Below are positions 40,463 to 49,569 of a DNA stretch of 64,000 nucleotides, piece by piece. The stretch lies in NCBI RefSeq assembly GCF_041435215.1, contig NZ_CP108394.1:6572001-6636000 (forward strand), given 5' to 3'. The notes beneath the pieces were generated by a model. The model was given only the letters and a program-made list of their open reading frames with translations. It ran no database searches and was not told the origin of the DNA. The stretch's first letter is position 1. Every line of letters begins with the position of its first letter. This DNA is from Streptomyces sp. NBC_01314 (GTDB lineage Bacteria; Actinomycetota; Actinomycetes; Streptomycetales; Streptomycetaceae). A program made the position numbers and the translations under genes.

Positions 40463-43400
40463 TCAGGAACGCGGGGGGAGTTTCGGGCGGGCTCGGTTCG
40501 GGGTGTTGGTGTAGTCCGGGGGGGTTGCCGGGGGGTGGGTTTTCAGGAGGTCCAGGGCCAGGGACACCGCCGCGTCGAGCTGGGTGTTGCGGCCTTCGGC
40601 CCAGTCGAGGGGGGTGCGGAGGGTTTCCAGGTCGGGGGTGACGCCCCGGTTCTCGATGGTCCAGCCGTACGCGTCGAACCAGGCCGCGTTCATGGGGACG
40701 GTGATGACGGTGCCGTCGCCGAGCTGGTGGCGGCCGGTCATGCCGACGACCCCGCCCCAGGTGCGGAGGCCGACGACGGGGCCGAGCTTGAGGAGTTTGA
40801 AGGCGGCGGTGATCATGTCGCCGTCGGACGAGGTCGCCTCGTCGGCCAGGGCCACCACCGGGCCGCGTGGGGCGCTGGACGCGTACGACACCGGCTGGGC
40901 GTTGCGGGTCAGGTCCCAGCCGAGGATCGTGCGGGTCAGTTTCTCCACCACCAACTCGCTGATGTGGCCGCCCGCGTTGCCGCGTACGTCGACGATCAGG
41001 GCGGGCCGGGAGACCTCCATGCGCAGGTCGCGGTTGAACTGGGCCCAGCCGGAGCCGCCCATGTCCGGGATGTGGAGGTAGCCGCAGTGGCCGCCGCTCA
41101 ACTCCCGTACGACCTCGCGGCGTTTGGCGACCCAGTCCTGGTAGCGCAGGGGGCGCTCGTCGAGGAGGGGGACCACGGCGACGCGGCGGGAGCGGCCCTC
41201 GCCCTCGGCATCGAAGGGGCCCGAAGGGCCTTCCTCGGAAGGGCCCGACGGGTCTTTCGAGGAAGGGTGGTGGTGGGCGACGGGTTGGGCGAAGGTCAGT
41301 TCGACGGTCGTGCCGCCCGCGCCCGCCAGCAGGGGGTACGGGCCTGTCGTCGGGTCCACCGGGCGGCCGTCGACGTGGGTCAGCGCGGCACCTTCCCTGA
41401 TGCCCGTGCCGGCCAGCGGGGAGCGGGCCTTGGAGTCGGACGAGTCGCCGGGGAGGATGCGGCGGATCGTCCAGTCGTCGTCCCGGCGGACGAAGTTGGC
41501 GCCCAGGAGGCCCTGGCGGCGCTGGTAGTGGGGCGGGCCCTCGTTGCGGCGCGCGGGGGAGACATAGGCGTGGGACGTCCCGAGTTCGCCGAGGACTTCG
41601 CGGAGGAGGTCCGCGAACTCGTCGGGGGACGCGACCCGTTCGACCAGGGGGCGGTACTGGTCGAGGACGCCGTCCCAGTCGATGCCGCTCATCCTCGGGT
41701 CCCAGAAGTACGCGCGGATCAGGCGGCCGGCCTCCGCGTACGACTGGCGCCACTCCGCCGCCGGGTCGACCTCGTGCAGGACGCGCCGCAGGTCGATCCA
41801 GACGGTCGAGTCGAGGTCGCCGGACTCGGTGGAGGGGACGGCCCGGAGGTCGCCCTCGTCCACCACGACCAGCCGTGAACCGTCGCCGCTGACCGCGAAC
41901 CAGTCCAGGTGCTCGACCAGTTCGGACTTCTTCGCCTTGCTGATGTTGAAGTGTTCGAGGGTCGGGCGGCCCGTCATGTCGTCAGGGTTGGCGAAGGTCT
42001 CGCCCAGGGCGCCCGAGATGGGCCAGCGCAGCCAGACGAGGCCGCCGCCGGCGACCGGGTACAGCGCAGAGTACTTGGAGGCGGTGACGGGGAACGGCGT
42101 GACGCGGTTCTCCAGGCCCTCGGTCTCCACGATCACCGTCCCGCCGATGTTCTCGTCCTGGGCCGGGTCCATGCCTCCGGCCACCGGGCGGCCGTCGGGG
42201 TTCAGGGCGAAGGGGGAGGGCGTGGCGGAGGAGAGCGGGACCAGGTACGGGCGGCAGCCGAGCGGGAAGGACAGGTCGCCGGTGTGGACGTCGTACACCG
42301 GGTCGAAGCCGCGCCAGGACAGGAAGGCCAGGTAGCGGCCGTCGCGCGTGAACACCGGGTTCTCGTCCTCGAAGCGGCCGTTGGTGACGTCGACGATGGT
42401 CCGGTCCTTGATGCGGGCCATCTTGATCTGGCGCAGCGTGCGGCCGATGCCCGGGTGGGACCAGGTCAGCCAGGCGCCGTCCGGGGAGAAGGCGAGGTCG
42501 CGGACGGGGCCGTTGAGGGAGGTGATGAGTTCGGTGATCTCCTCCTCCGCCTCGTCAGACTCCTCCGGCTCCTCCGATTTCTCCGACTTCTCCGTCCCCG
42601 TGGTGCCCGTGGTGGCGGCCGCCTTGCCGGACACCGTGACGAGGAGGACGCGGCCGTCGTCGGCGGCGATGGCGAGGCGTTCGCCGCGTGGGTCCGACAC
42701 CAGTTCCAGGACGCGGCCCAGGCCGCCGGAGGCGAGGCGGCGGGGCTCGCGGTCGCCGGTGGCCCGGGGGAGGTAGGCGATCTCGATCGCGTCCTCGCCG
42801 TCCGCGTCCGTCACGTACGCCACCTGCGCGCCGGAGCCGAGCATCTCGGGCAGCCGGACGCGGACACCCGGGGTGTCGGCGATGGTCCGGGCGGGGCCGT
42901 CGCGGTGGGTCAGCCAGTAGAGGCTGCCCCGTACGACGACCGCGCTCGCCCGGCCCGTCTCGTCGACGGAGATGCCGTCGACGTGCTGGGCGGCCGGCAC
43001 CTGGTACGGCCGCCGCCCGGTGCGCGAACCGCCGAGCCGTACGTCGAGGCGGCGCGGGACGGCGTCGGCGGCGAGGTCGTCGACGATCCACAGGTCGCCC
43101 GCGCACTGGTACACCACCCGGGTGCCGTCGCTCGCCGCGTGCCGGGCGTAGAAGGAGTCGTGGTCGGTGTGGCGGCGCAGGTCGGAGCCGTCGTACGCGC
43201 AGGAGTAGAGGTTGCCGACGCCCTCGTGGTCGGAGAGGAAGCCGATGCGACCGCCGACGAACATGGGGGAGTGGAGGTGCCCGTCGAGGTCGGCCAGCAG
43301 CCGTTCGCCGTGCAGCCAGAGGCGGCCCGTGGCCCCGCCCCGGTAGCGCTTCCAGGAGGCCGGTTCGTGCGGGGGCGTACCGGTGAGGAGCAGCGTGCGG

Positions 43401-43933
43401 CGCTCGCCGTCGATCTCGGCGCACTGGATGTCGGAGACCGGTCCCCAGGGGAGCTTGTGGCCGGGATCGCCGTCCGTGCGGAGCTTGTAGGCCCAGGTGA
43501 AGTACGAGAACGGCTCGCCGTGGGACGCGACGGCCAGGATGTCCGAGCGGCCCTCGGTGTCGGCGGTGGGGGGCGTCCAGCCGCGGACCTCGGTGTCGGG
43601 GCTGCCCCAGTGGGTGAGCCGGCGCGCGGGGGCCCCGCCGTCCAACGGGGCCAGATGGATCTCCGGGACGATGGTCCGCCAGCTCGTGTACGCGATGTGC
43701 CGGCCGTCGGGCGAGAAACGGGGCGTGGTGACCTTCGTACGGTCGACGGTGAGCCGCCAGGCGCGGTCCGAGCCGTCCAGGGGGGCCAGCCACAGGTCGT
43801 CCTCGGCGACGAAGCAGAGGCGGTCGCCGCTGAGGTGGGGGAAGCGGAGGTAGCCGGGCGCGGGCTCGCCACCGGCCGCCTCCTCGTAGGTCTCGGCTGC
43901 GTCTGCGGGCGCGTTCTCGTACTCGTCTCTCAC
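40463..43933 (-). CDS. Tricorn-type S41 protease
   Basis: About 1156 residues. N-terminal beta-propellers (YLRFPHLSGDRLCFVAEDDLW; FSPDGRHIAYTSWR) are followed by a C-terminal C1-PDZ-C2 unit: GTSHAYVSPARR (His), PDZ around GIREGAALTHVDGRPVD, nucleophile Ser1036 in DEATSSDGDMI, Glu1094 in TIENRGVTPD. The Ser-Glu spacing of 58 equals that of Thermoplasma tricorn (S965/E1023). It trims peptides downstream of the proteasome. An acidic low-complexity insert (EKSEKSEEPEESDEAEEEI) interrupts a propeller. Start uncertain: GTG 43933 fits, its Shine-Dalgarno spacing is poor, and the frame stays open upstream without homology. Confidence 0.9.
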   Translation of the reverse strand: MRDEYENAPADAAETYEEAAGGEPAPGYLRFPHLSGDRLCFVAEDDLWLAPLDGSDRAWRLTVDRTKVTTPRFSPDGRHIAYTSWRTIVPEIHLAPLDGGAPARRLTHWGSPDTEVRGWTPPTADTEGRSDILAVASHGEPFSYFTWAYKLRTDGDPGHKLPWGPVSDIQCAEIDGERRTLLLTGTPPHEPASWKRYRGGATGRLWLHGERLLADLDGHLHSPMFVGGRIGFLSDHEGVGNLYSCAYDGSDLRRHTDHDSFYARHAASDGTRVVYQCAGDLWIVDDLAADAVPRRLDVRLGGSRTGRRPYQVPAAQHVDGISVDETGRASAVVVRGSLYWLTHRDGPARTIADTPGVRVRLPEMLGSGAQVAYVTDADGEDAIEIAYLPRATGDREPRRLASGGLGRVLELVSDPRGERLAIAADDGRVLLVTVSGKAAATTGTTGTEKSEKSEEPEESDEAEEEITELITSLNGPVRDLAFSPDGAWLTWSHPGIGRTLRQIKMARIKDRTIVDVTNGRFEDENPVFTRDGRYLAFLSWRGFDPVYDVHTGDLSFPLGCRPYLVPLSSATPSPFALNPDGRPVAGGMDPAQDENIGGTVIVETEGLENRVTPFPVTASKYSALYPVAGGGLVWLRWPISGALGETFANPDDMTGRPTLEHFNISKAKKSELVEHLDWFAVSGDGSRLVVVDEGDLRAVPSTESGDLDSTVWIDLRRVLHEVDPAAEWRQSYAEAGRLIRAYFWDPRMSGIDWDGVLDQYRPLVERVASPDEFADLLREVLGELGTSHAYVSPARRNEGPPHYQRRQGLLGANFVRRDDDWTIRRILPGDSSDSKARSPLAGTGIREGAALTHVDGRPVDPTTGPYPLLAGAGGTTVELTFAQPVAHHHPSSKDPSGPSEEGPSGPFDAEGEGRSRRVAVVPLLDERPLRYQDWVAKRREVVRELSGGHCGYLHIPDMGGSGWAQFNRDLRMEVSRPALIVDVRGNAGGHISELVVEKLTRTILGWDLTRNAQPVSYASSAPRGPVVALADEATSSDGDMITAAFKLLKLGPVVGLRTWGGVVGMTGRHQLGDGTVITVPMNAAWFDAYGWTIENRGVTPDLETLRTPLDWAEGRNTQLDAAVSLALDLLKTHPPATPPDYTNTPNRARPKLPPRS

Positions 43934-44077
43934 CTCCCCATGTTTTTCCGCTCGGGAGACCCCGGCAACTCGTGAAATCGGCCGGGGGACGGCCGCGGGC
44001 CACCGAGCGTGCGGTCGCGGACCGCCGGGCGCACGGCCGCTCGCCGCCGGGCGTACGACCGCGCGACCCAGAACACG

Positions 44078-44094
44078 AACGAAACCGTTTCGTT
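44078..44094. promoter_or_regulatory. TetR operator O1
   Basis: AACGAAAC-C-GTTTCGTT is a perfect 17-bp dyad in the divergent region between the tricorn protease and TetR genes. Confidence 0.8.
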
Positions 44095-44126
44095 TTCTTC
44101 GACTTTCGGTGTACCTTCGTAAGCGT

Positions 44127-44141
44127 ACGAAACCGTTTCGT
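44127..44141. promoter_or_regulatory. TetR operator O2
   Basis: ACGAAAC-C-GTTTCGT is a perfect 15-bp dyad identical in core to O1. Centres are 48 bp apart. Both should bind the adjacent TetR protein. Confidence 0.8.
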
Positions 44142-44230
44142 TCGAGAAGCGGGGTGTCCGGCCCGTGCCATGCCGTACGGCCGGTAGCCTTGTCGTTCTC
44201 GAACGTGCAACCCGGGTAAAGGGGAGTGGG

Positions 44231-44830
44231 ATGACTGAGACCGCGACAGTGCGCCGCAGTCGGATCACGCCCGAGCGTGAGGCCGAGCTGTACGCCGCCG
44301 TCCTCGACCTGCTCCGGGAGGTCGGCTACGACGCCCTCACCATGGACGCCGTGGCCACCCGCACCCGGTCCAGCAAGGCCACCCTCTACCGCCAGTGGGG
44401 CGGCAAGGCCGAGCTGGTCGCGAAGGCGATCCGGCAGGACAAATCGATGTCCGGGACCGATGTCGACACCGGATCCCTGCGCGGCGACTTCCACGCCCTG
44501 GTCCGGCGCGAGGACGACTGCGCCATGGAGCAGAACTCCGCGCTGATGCGTGGCCTGGCCATGGCGGTGCACACCAACCCCGAACTGCTCGCGGCGTTCC
44601 GTGAGTTCCTCGTCGAACCGGAGATGGCGGAGTTCCAGCGGGTGCTGCAGCGCGCGATCGACCGCGGTGAGGTCCGGCCGGACAACCCCGCGCTCGAGTT
44701 CGTGATGCACATGATGCTCGGTGCCTTCGTCACCCGGACGCTGCTCGAAGAGCTGCCGCCGACCCAGGCCTTCCTCGTCTCGTACATCGACGCCGTGGTC
44801 CTCCCCGCCTTCGGCGTACCGATCGACTGA
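44231..44830 (+). CDS. TetR-family transcriptional regulator
   Basis: The 199-residue repressor has the N-terminal HTH (EREAELYAAVLDLLREVGYDALTMDAVATRTRSSKATLYRQWGGKAELV) and a TetR C-terminal domain (MEQNSALMRGLAMAVHTNPELLAAFREFLVEPEM). ATG at 44231 follows AAAGGGGAG. Twin palindromes just upstream indicate autoregulation and probable control of the divergent protease gene. An MMPL exporter follows 205 bp downstream on the same strand and may be cotranscribed and under its control; inference. Confidence 0.93.
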   Translation: MTETATVRRSRITPEREAELYAAVLDLLREVGYDALTMDAVATRTRSSKATLYRQWGGKAELVAKAIRQDKSMSGTDVDTGSLRGDFHALVRREDDCAMEQNSALMRGLAMAVHTNPELLAAFREFLVEPEMAEFQRVLQRAIDRGEVRPDNPALEFVMHMMLGAFVTRTLLEELPPTQAFLVSYIDAVVLPAFGVPID

Positions 44831-44855
44831 CACCACCGACACCACCGACACCACA
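44829..44855. repeat. Tandem 9-bp repeat
   Basis: Three copies of GACACCACC lie immediately after the TetR stop codon. Probably simple slippage. Confidence 0.6.
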
Positions 44856-45035
44856 TCCCCCCGGTGCCGACAGCCGCCTGACGCGCGGCTGAGTCCCACC
44901 TGACGCCACCCGCTCATGTCGTCGGGCTGATCACCCCTGCCTTGCCTCGCCCTGCCCTCACCCTCCCCGCGGCACGGGCTGATCCGTCCTGCCTGCCCTC
45001 CGCACGTCCACGACCTGAACGGGAGTACCACCCCC

Positions 45036-47363
45036 GTGGCCACATTCCTTTACAAACTGGGTCGACTCGCCTTCCGGCGACGACACTTCGTAGCCCTGAT
45101 CTGGGTGGCACTGCTGACGCTCGCGGGCGTCGCCGCCGCCTCCGCGCCCGCCGCGGGCTCGTCCTCCTTCTCCATCCCCGGGACCGAGGCCCAGAAGGCC
45201 TTCGACCTGCTTGAACAGCGCTATCCCGGCATGAGCGCCGACGGCGGCACCGCCCGGGTCGTCTTCAAGGCGCCGGAAGGCGAGAAGATGGCCGATGCCG
45301 CGAACAAGGCGACTGTCGAGAAGACCGTCAAGGAACTGGGCGACGGCTCCGAGGTCGTCTCCGTCAGCGACCCGTTCACCACCAAGGCGGTCAGCAGGGA
45401 CGGGACGGTCGCCTACGCCTCGGTGACGTACAAGGTCCCGGGCATGGAGCTGACGGACTCCTCCAAGGAGGCTCTGGAGACCGCCGCGCACAAGGCGCAG
45501 GACGCCGGGCTGACCGTCGAGATGGGCGGTGACGCCCTGCAGGCCGAGCCCGAGACGGCGGCCACCGGCGAGATCATCGGTCTCGCCCTCGCCGCGGTCG
45601 TCCTCGTCGTCACCCTGGGCTCGCTCGTCGCGGCCGGGCTGCCACTGCTGACGGCGATCATCGGCGTCGGCATCGGCGTCTCCACCATCACCGCCCTCGC
45701 CGACGCGCTCGACCTCGGCGACACCACCTCCACCCTCGCCCTGATGATCGGTCTCGCGGTCGGTATCGACTACGCGCTCTTCATCGTCTCCCGCTACCGG
45801 TCCGAACTGGCCGAGGGCCGGGAACGCGACGAAGCGGTCGGCCGGGCCGTCGGCACCGCCGGCTCGGCGGTGGTCTTCGCGGGGCTCACGGTCGTGATCG
45901 CGCTGGCCGGCCTCGCGGTCGTCAACGTCCCGATGCTGACCAAGATGGGTCTCGCGGCTGCGGGCACGGTCGTCATCGCGGTCCTCATCGCCCTCACCAT
46001 GGTCCCGGCGCTGCTCGGCTACGCGGGCCGCAAGGTCCGGCCGGCCGGAGAGAAGGGCAAGCTGCTCGGACGCGGCAAGGCGAAGGGCTCCACGGAGAAC
46101 TCCACGACGGGCTCAGCGCAGAGCTTCACGAAGGACTCCACGAAGGGCTTCACGAAGGACTCCACGCATAACCCTGCCAAGGAAGCCGGCGCGGTGAAGC
46201 CCGGCATGGGCACCCGCTGGGCGAGCTTCGTCGTCCGTCGTCCGGTCGCCGTGCTGCTGCTCGGCGTGGTCGGACTGGGCGCGATCGCGCTCCCGGCCAC
46301 CCAGCTCGAACTGGGCCTGCCCGACGACGGTTCGCAGGCGACGTCCACCACGCAGCGCCGGGCGTACGACCTGCTGTCCGAAGGCTTCGGACCCGGTTTC
46401 AACGGTCCCCTGATGGTTGTCGTCGACGCCAAGGACAGCGCGTCCCCGCAGAAGGCCGCCACCGCGGTGACCGACGAGATCAAGAATCTCCAGGACGTCG
46501 TGACGGTGACCCCGGCGACGTTCAACAAGGCCGGCGACACGGCGATGATCACGGTGATCCCGAAGTCCAAGCCGTCCTCGACGCAGACCGAGGACCTGGT
46601 GCACTCCATCCGTGACGCGGGCGCCGGCGTGACGGCGGACACGGACGCGGAGGTGCTGGTCACCGGCGCCACGGCGATGAACATCGACTTCTCGCAGAAG
46701 CTCACCGACGCGCTGCTCCCGTACCTGGCGCTGGTGGTGGGGCTCGCCTTCCTCCTGCTGATCGTGATCTTCCGGTCGATCCTGGTTCCGCTGAAGGCGG
46801 CCCTCGGCTTCCTGCTCAGCGTGCTGGCCGCGCTCGGCGCCGTGGTCGCGGTCTTCCAGTGGGGCTGGCTGGCGGGACTCATCGGCGTCGAGGAGACCGG
46901 CCCGATCATGTCGATGATGCCGATCTTCATGGTGGGTGTGGTCTTCGGCCTGGCGATGGACTACGAGGTGTTCCTCGTGACCCGCATACGTGAGGCGTAC
47001 GTCCACGGCGAGAACCCGAACCAGGCCGTGGTGACCGGCTTCAGGTACAGCGGCCGGGTGGTCGCGGCCGCCGCGGCGATCATGATGGCCGTCTTCGCCG
47101 GCTTCATCGGCTCCGGCGAGTCGATGATCAAGATGATCGGCTTCGGCCTCGCCATCGCCGTCTTCTTCGACGCGTTCGTCGTCCGCATGGCCATCGTCCC
47201 GGCCGTCCTCGCCCTCCTGGGCGACAAGGCCTGGTGGCTGCCGAAGTGGCTCGACCGCGCGCTGCCGAACGTCGACGTCGAGGGTGAGGGCCTGCGGGCG
47301 CACGACGACGCCGCGAAGAACTCGGCCGAGGACGACGAGGACAGGGAACTGGTCCGCGCCTGA
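45036..47363 (+). CDS. MMPL-family RND exporter
   Basis: The 775-residue inner-membrane transporter has two MMPL halves, each one helix, a large extracytoplasmic loop and five or six helices. The proton-relay-like segments GLAVGIDYALFIVSRYRSELAEG and GVVFGLAMDYEVFLVTRIREAYV are the characteristic GxxxDY motifs. A Thr/Ser/Lys-rich linker with repeats (SFTKDSTKGFTKDST) joins the halves. The family exports lipids or drugs in actinomycetes. GTG start at 45036 follows CGGGAG. Downstream of a TetR gene, so probably regulated by it. Two hairpins follow. Confidence 0.93.
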   Translation: MATFLYKLGRLAFRRRHFVALIWVALLTLAGVAAASAPAAGSSSFSIPGTEAQKAFDLLEQRYPGMSADGGTARVVFKAPEGEKMADAANKATVEKTVKELGDGSEVVSVSDPFTTKAVSRDGTVAYASVTYKVPGMELTDSSKEALETAAHKAQDAGLTVEMGGDALQAEPETAATGEIIGLALAAVVLVVTLGSLVAAGLPLLTAIIGVGIGVSTITALADALDLGDTTSTLALMIGLAVGIDYALFIVSRYRSELAEGRERDEAVGRAVGTAGSAVVFAGLTVVIALAGLAVVNVPMLTKMGLAAAGTVVIAVLIALTMVPALLGYAGRKVRPAGEKGKLLGRGKAKGSTENSTTGSAQSFTKDSTKGFTKDSTHNPAKEAGAVKPGMGTRWASFVVRRPVAVLLLGVVGLGAIALPATQLELGLPDDGSQATSTTQRRAYDLLSEGFGPGFNGPLMVVVDAKDSASPQKAATAVTDEIKNLQDVVTVTPATFNKAGDTAMITVIPKSKPSSTQTEDLVHSIRDAGAGVTADTDAEVLVTGATAMNIDFSQKLTDALLPYLALVVGLAFLLLIVIFRSILVPLKAALGFLLSVLAALGAVVAVFQWGWLAGLIGVEETGPIMSMMPIFMVGVVFGLAMDYEVFLVTRIREAYVHGENPNQAVVTGFRYSGRVVAAAAAIMMAVFAGFIGSGESMIKMIGFGLAIAVFFDAFVVRMAIVPAVLALLGDKAWWLPKWLDRALPNVDVEGEGLRAHDDAAKNSAEDDEDRELVRA

Positions 47364-47372
47364 CGCGACGGA

Positions 47373-47444
47373 CGGCTGCCGAGTGGGATCGGCAGCCGCG
47401 CAGGACCGCCGGTGAGGGCCCGTGGGGACGGGCGCCCTCACCGG
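47373..47444. terminator. Double hairpin after MMPL gene
   Basis: CGGCTGCC/GGCAGCCG (47373-47398) is followed by CCGGTGAGGGC/GCCCTCACCGG (47409-47444). The pair marks the end of the TetR-MMPL unit. Confidence 0.85.
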
Positions 47445-47546
47445 CTTCTGCGTTTCCGGGTCTCCAGCATGTGGGACACGTCCTGACCCATACGGTTCCT
47501 AACGTGGTCGTACGCGTTCACCCCACCGGAACTGGAGCGACCGACC

Positions 47547-48635
47547 ATGGCTGCCGGCACCGAGATCCGTCCCTTCCGTATCGACATTCCTCAGACCGAA
47601 CTGGACGACCTGGAGGAGCGGTTGGCGCGTACGCGCTGGCCGAAGCAGCTGCCCGGTGACGGTTTCGACCGGGGGGTGCCGGTGGCGGCGGTGCGGGAGC
47701 TGGCCGAGTACTGGCGCACGAAGTACGACTGGCGAGCCCAGGAACGCCGCCTCAACGAGTTCCCCCAGTTCATGACCGAGATCGATGGCCTGGACGTGCA
47801 CTTCCTCCACGTACGCTCGCCCCGGCCCGGCGCCGTCCCCCTCCTCCTCTCCCACGGCTGGCCCAACTCGGTGGTCGAGTTCACGCGTCTGATCGGCCCC
47901 CTGACCGAACGCGGGTTCCATGTCGTGGCCCCGTCCGTCCCCGGCTTCGCCTTCTCCGAGGGGCCGAGGGAGGTGGGCTTCGGTATCGACGACGTGGCCC
48001 GTATGTGGGCCGAGCTGATGCGCCGCCTCGGCTACGACCGCTACGGCACCCAGGGCGGCGACCTGGGCGCGTATCTGGCCCCGGCGGTGGCGCGTACGGC
48101 CCCCGAGCACGCCATCGGCGTCCACATCAACGGCGGCTTCGGCTTCCCCACGGAGGCGGACGTCCCCGAACTCACCGAGGCGGAGCGGGCCCACTACGAG
48201 ATGATCAAGCAGTGGTCGAACGGCGGCGTCGACCACCACACCCTCCTCCGCTTCGCCCCGCAGACCTTCGCGTACGCCTGGAACGACTCCCCGGTCGCCC
48301 AACTCACCTGGATGATGCAGAAGTTCGAGGACTTCCTCATCCGCGACTACGACCGCGACCTGTTCCTCACGAACGTCACGCTCTACTGGCTGACGGGCAC
48401 CTCCGGCACGTCGTCCTGGTTCATGTACAGCCGCCGAGAGTTCGTGTGGCCGCAGGGGCAGCAGCACGTCCCGACGGGCGTCTACTGCGGCCCGCCCGCG
48501 ATCCGCCGCCTCGCCGAACGGGACAATCGGATCGTGCACTGGCCGGAGTCGAACCCGGGGAGCCACTTCGTGGCGATGGACGAGCCGGTGGCACTGGCGA
48601 CGGATATCCGCACCTTCTTCGACAGAATTCTTTGA
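47547..48635 (+). CDS. Epoxide hydrolase (EHN-type, microsomal-like)
   Basis: The 362-residue protein has the EHN N-terminal domain (RPFRIDIPQTELDDLEERLARTRWPKQLP; TKYDWRAQERRLNEFPQF) and an alpha/beta hydrolase core with oxyanion LLSHGWPNSVVEF, nucleophile Asp in GTQGGDLGAYLA and His in NPGSHFVAMDEPVAL. Tyr residues for epoxide protonation are in the cap. It opens epoxides to diols, though many actinomycete members have unknown substrates. ATG at 47547 lies in a gap after a double terminator. The 3' end overlaps a 16-bp direct repeat. Confidence 0.92.
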   Translation: MAAGTEIRPFRIDIPQTELDDLEERLARTRWPKQLPGDGFDRGVPVAAVRELAEYWRTKYDWRAQERRLNEFPQFMTEIDGLDVHFLHVRSPRPGAVPLLLSHGWPNSVVEFTRLIGPLTERGFHVVAPSVPGFAFSEGPREVGFGIDDVARMWAELMRRLGYDRYGTQGGDLGAYLAPAVARTAPEHAIGVHINGGFGFPTEADVPELTEAERAHYEMIKQWSNGGVDHHTLLRFAPQTFAYAWNDSPVAQLTWMMQKFEDFLIRDYDRDLFLTNVTLYWLTGTSGTSSWFMYSRREFVWPQGQQHVPTGVYCGPPAIRRLAERDNRIVHWPESNPGSHFVAMDEPVALATDIRTFFDRIL

Positions 48636-48658
48636 CCACTCGATTCTTTGACCACTCG
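48627..48658. repeat. 16-bp tandem duplication over a stop codon
   Basis: ATTCTTTGACCACTCG is present twice in a row. The first copy holds the final codons and stop of the epoxide hydrolase gene. A hairpin CCAGCC/GGCTGG follows at about 48665-48690. Confidence 0.85.
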
Positions 48659-48716
48659 ATTCTCCAGCCATCGGGTTCTCCGACGGCTGGATTCCCCGAT
48701 TGCGAGGGCATGACCA

Positions 48717-49226
48717 GTGACCGACGACAGCCGCATAGGCCCGCCCCTGCTCGGCTCCGAACGAGACACGCTCCGAGCCTTCCTCGACTACCACCGCGCG
48801 ACCCTCGCCATGAAGTGCGAGGGCCTCACGGACGAGGAGTTGCGCAGCCGGTCGATGCCCCCGTCGACGCTCTCGCTGTTGGGCCTCGTGCGGCACATGG
48901 CGGAGGTGGAACGCGCCTGGTTCCGCCGGGCCTTCGAGGACCACGACGCCCCGATGGTGTGGTCGAAGGAGATCGACTTCCAGGCGGCGTACGACGCGAG
49001 CGCATCGACGCGGGCGGAGGCGTTCGGGGCGTGGGAGGCGGAGGTGGAGACCTCGCGGCGTATCGAACGGGAGGCGGAGACCCTGGACCTGGCCGGTTAC
49101 CAGCCGCGCTGGGGCGAGGAGGTCTCGCTGCGGATGGTCATGATCCACGTCCTGCTGGAGTACGGCCGGCACAACGGCCACGCGGACTTCCTGCGGGAAG
49201 GGGTGGACGGGACGGTCGGGGCGTGA
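48717..49226 (+). CDS. DinB-superfamily protein (DUF664)
   Basis: The 169-residue four-helix-bundle protein has the DUF664 pattern: LLGSERDTLRAFLDYHRATLAMKCEGLTDEELRSRSMPPSTLSLLGLVRHMAEVERAWFRR with a metal-ligand His, and VMIHVLLEYGRHNGHADFLRE with two more His. Members are metal-dependent thiol transferases or of unknown role. GTG at 48717 (MTDDSRIGPP) is taken; an ATG seven bases earlier is out of frame. It lies 81 bp after the epoxide hydrolase on the same strand. Confidence 0.88.
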   Translation: MTDDSRIGPPLLGSERDTLRAFLDYHRATLAMKCEGLTDEELRSRSMPPSTLSLLGLVRHMAEVERAWFRRAFEDHDAPMVWSKEIDFQAAYDASASTRAEAFGAWEAEVETSRRIEREAETLDLAGYQPRWGEEVSLRMVMIHVLLEYGRHNGHADFLREGVDGTVGA

Positions 49227-49295
49227 GGGGCCAGGTGCCGTCGGGGCACCCGTTGGACGACGCGGACGGTGCCGGGGTCTTCCGGCGGCGGCTTC

Positions 49296-49508
49296 GTGCT
49301 CACAGAACCACAGTTGAACGAGGTAGCGGCGGTAGTTGATCAGTGCGCCGGCGTACACGGAGTAGGCGTCGAGGCGCTCCTGGCGAAGCTTTTCCCGGCG
49401 GGCGAACTCGCGGCTCCGGTCGGTGGTGCGCTGCTGGAATGCGAGCGTCAGCCCCGAGCCGAGGAGCGTACCGAGTACGGCTGTGCCACTGGCGATGACG
49501 GTCTCCAC
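49296..49508 (-). pseudogene. 5' fragment of a small membrane-anchored protein gene
   Basis: From GTG 49508 the frame reads METVIASGTAVLGTLLGSGL, a membrane helix, then a charged coiled-coil-like stretch (REFARREKLRQERLDAYSVYAGALINYRRYLVQLWFCEH). This looks like a genuine protein start of a type common in Streptomyces. After about residue 72 the frame becomes Arg/Pro-rich nonsense running into the DinB gene. The 3' part is therefore missing. The native gene might be about twice this length; estimate from memory. Confidence 0.5.
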
Positions 49509-49569
49509 GGTCCAAGCTGATCACGCGGTGACAACTGCTGACAGGCGGGGCGGAGCGGGGGAGGAGCCG

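Noticed and set aside
43934..45043. Upstream extension of the tricorn protease frame to 1526 residues
   Set aside because: The extension crosses the TetR gene and its operators in antisense and has no protease or propeller features.
47499..49508. 669-residue minus-strand ORF
   Set aside because: Only the first about 72 residues look like protein; the rest is antisense to the DinB and epoxide hydrolase genes.
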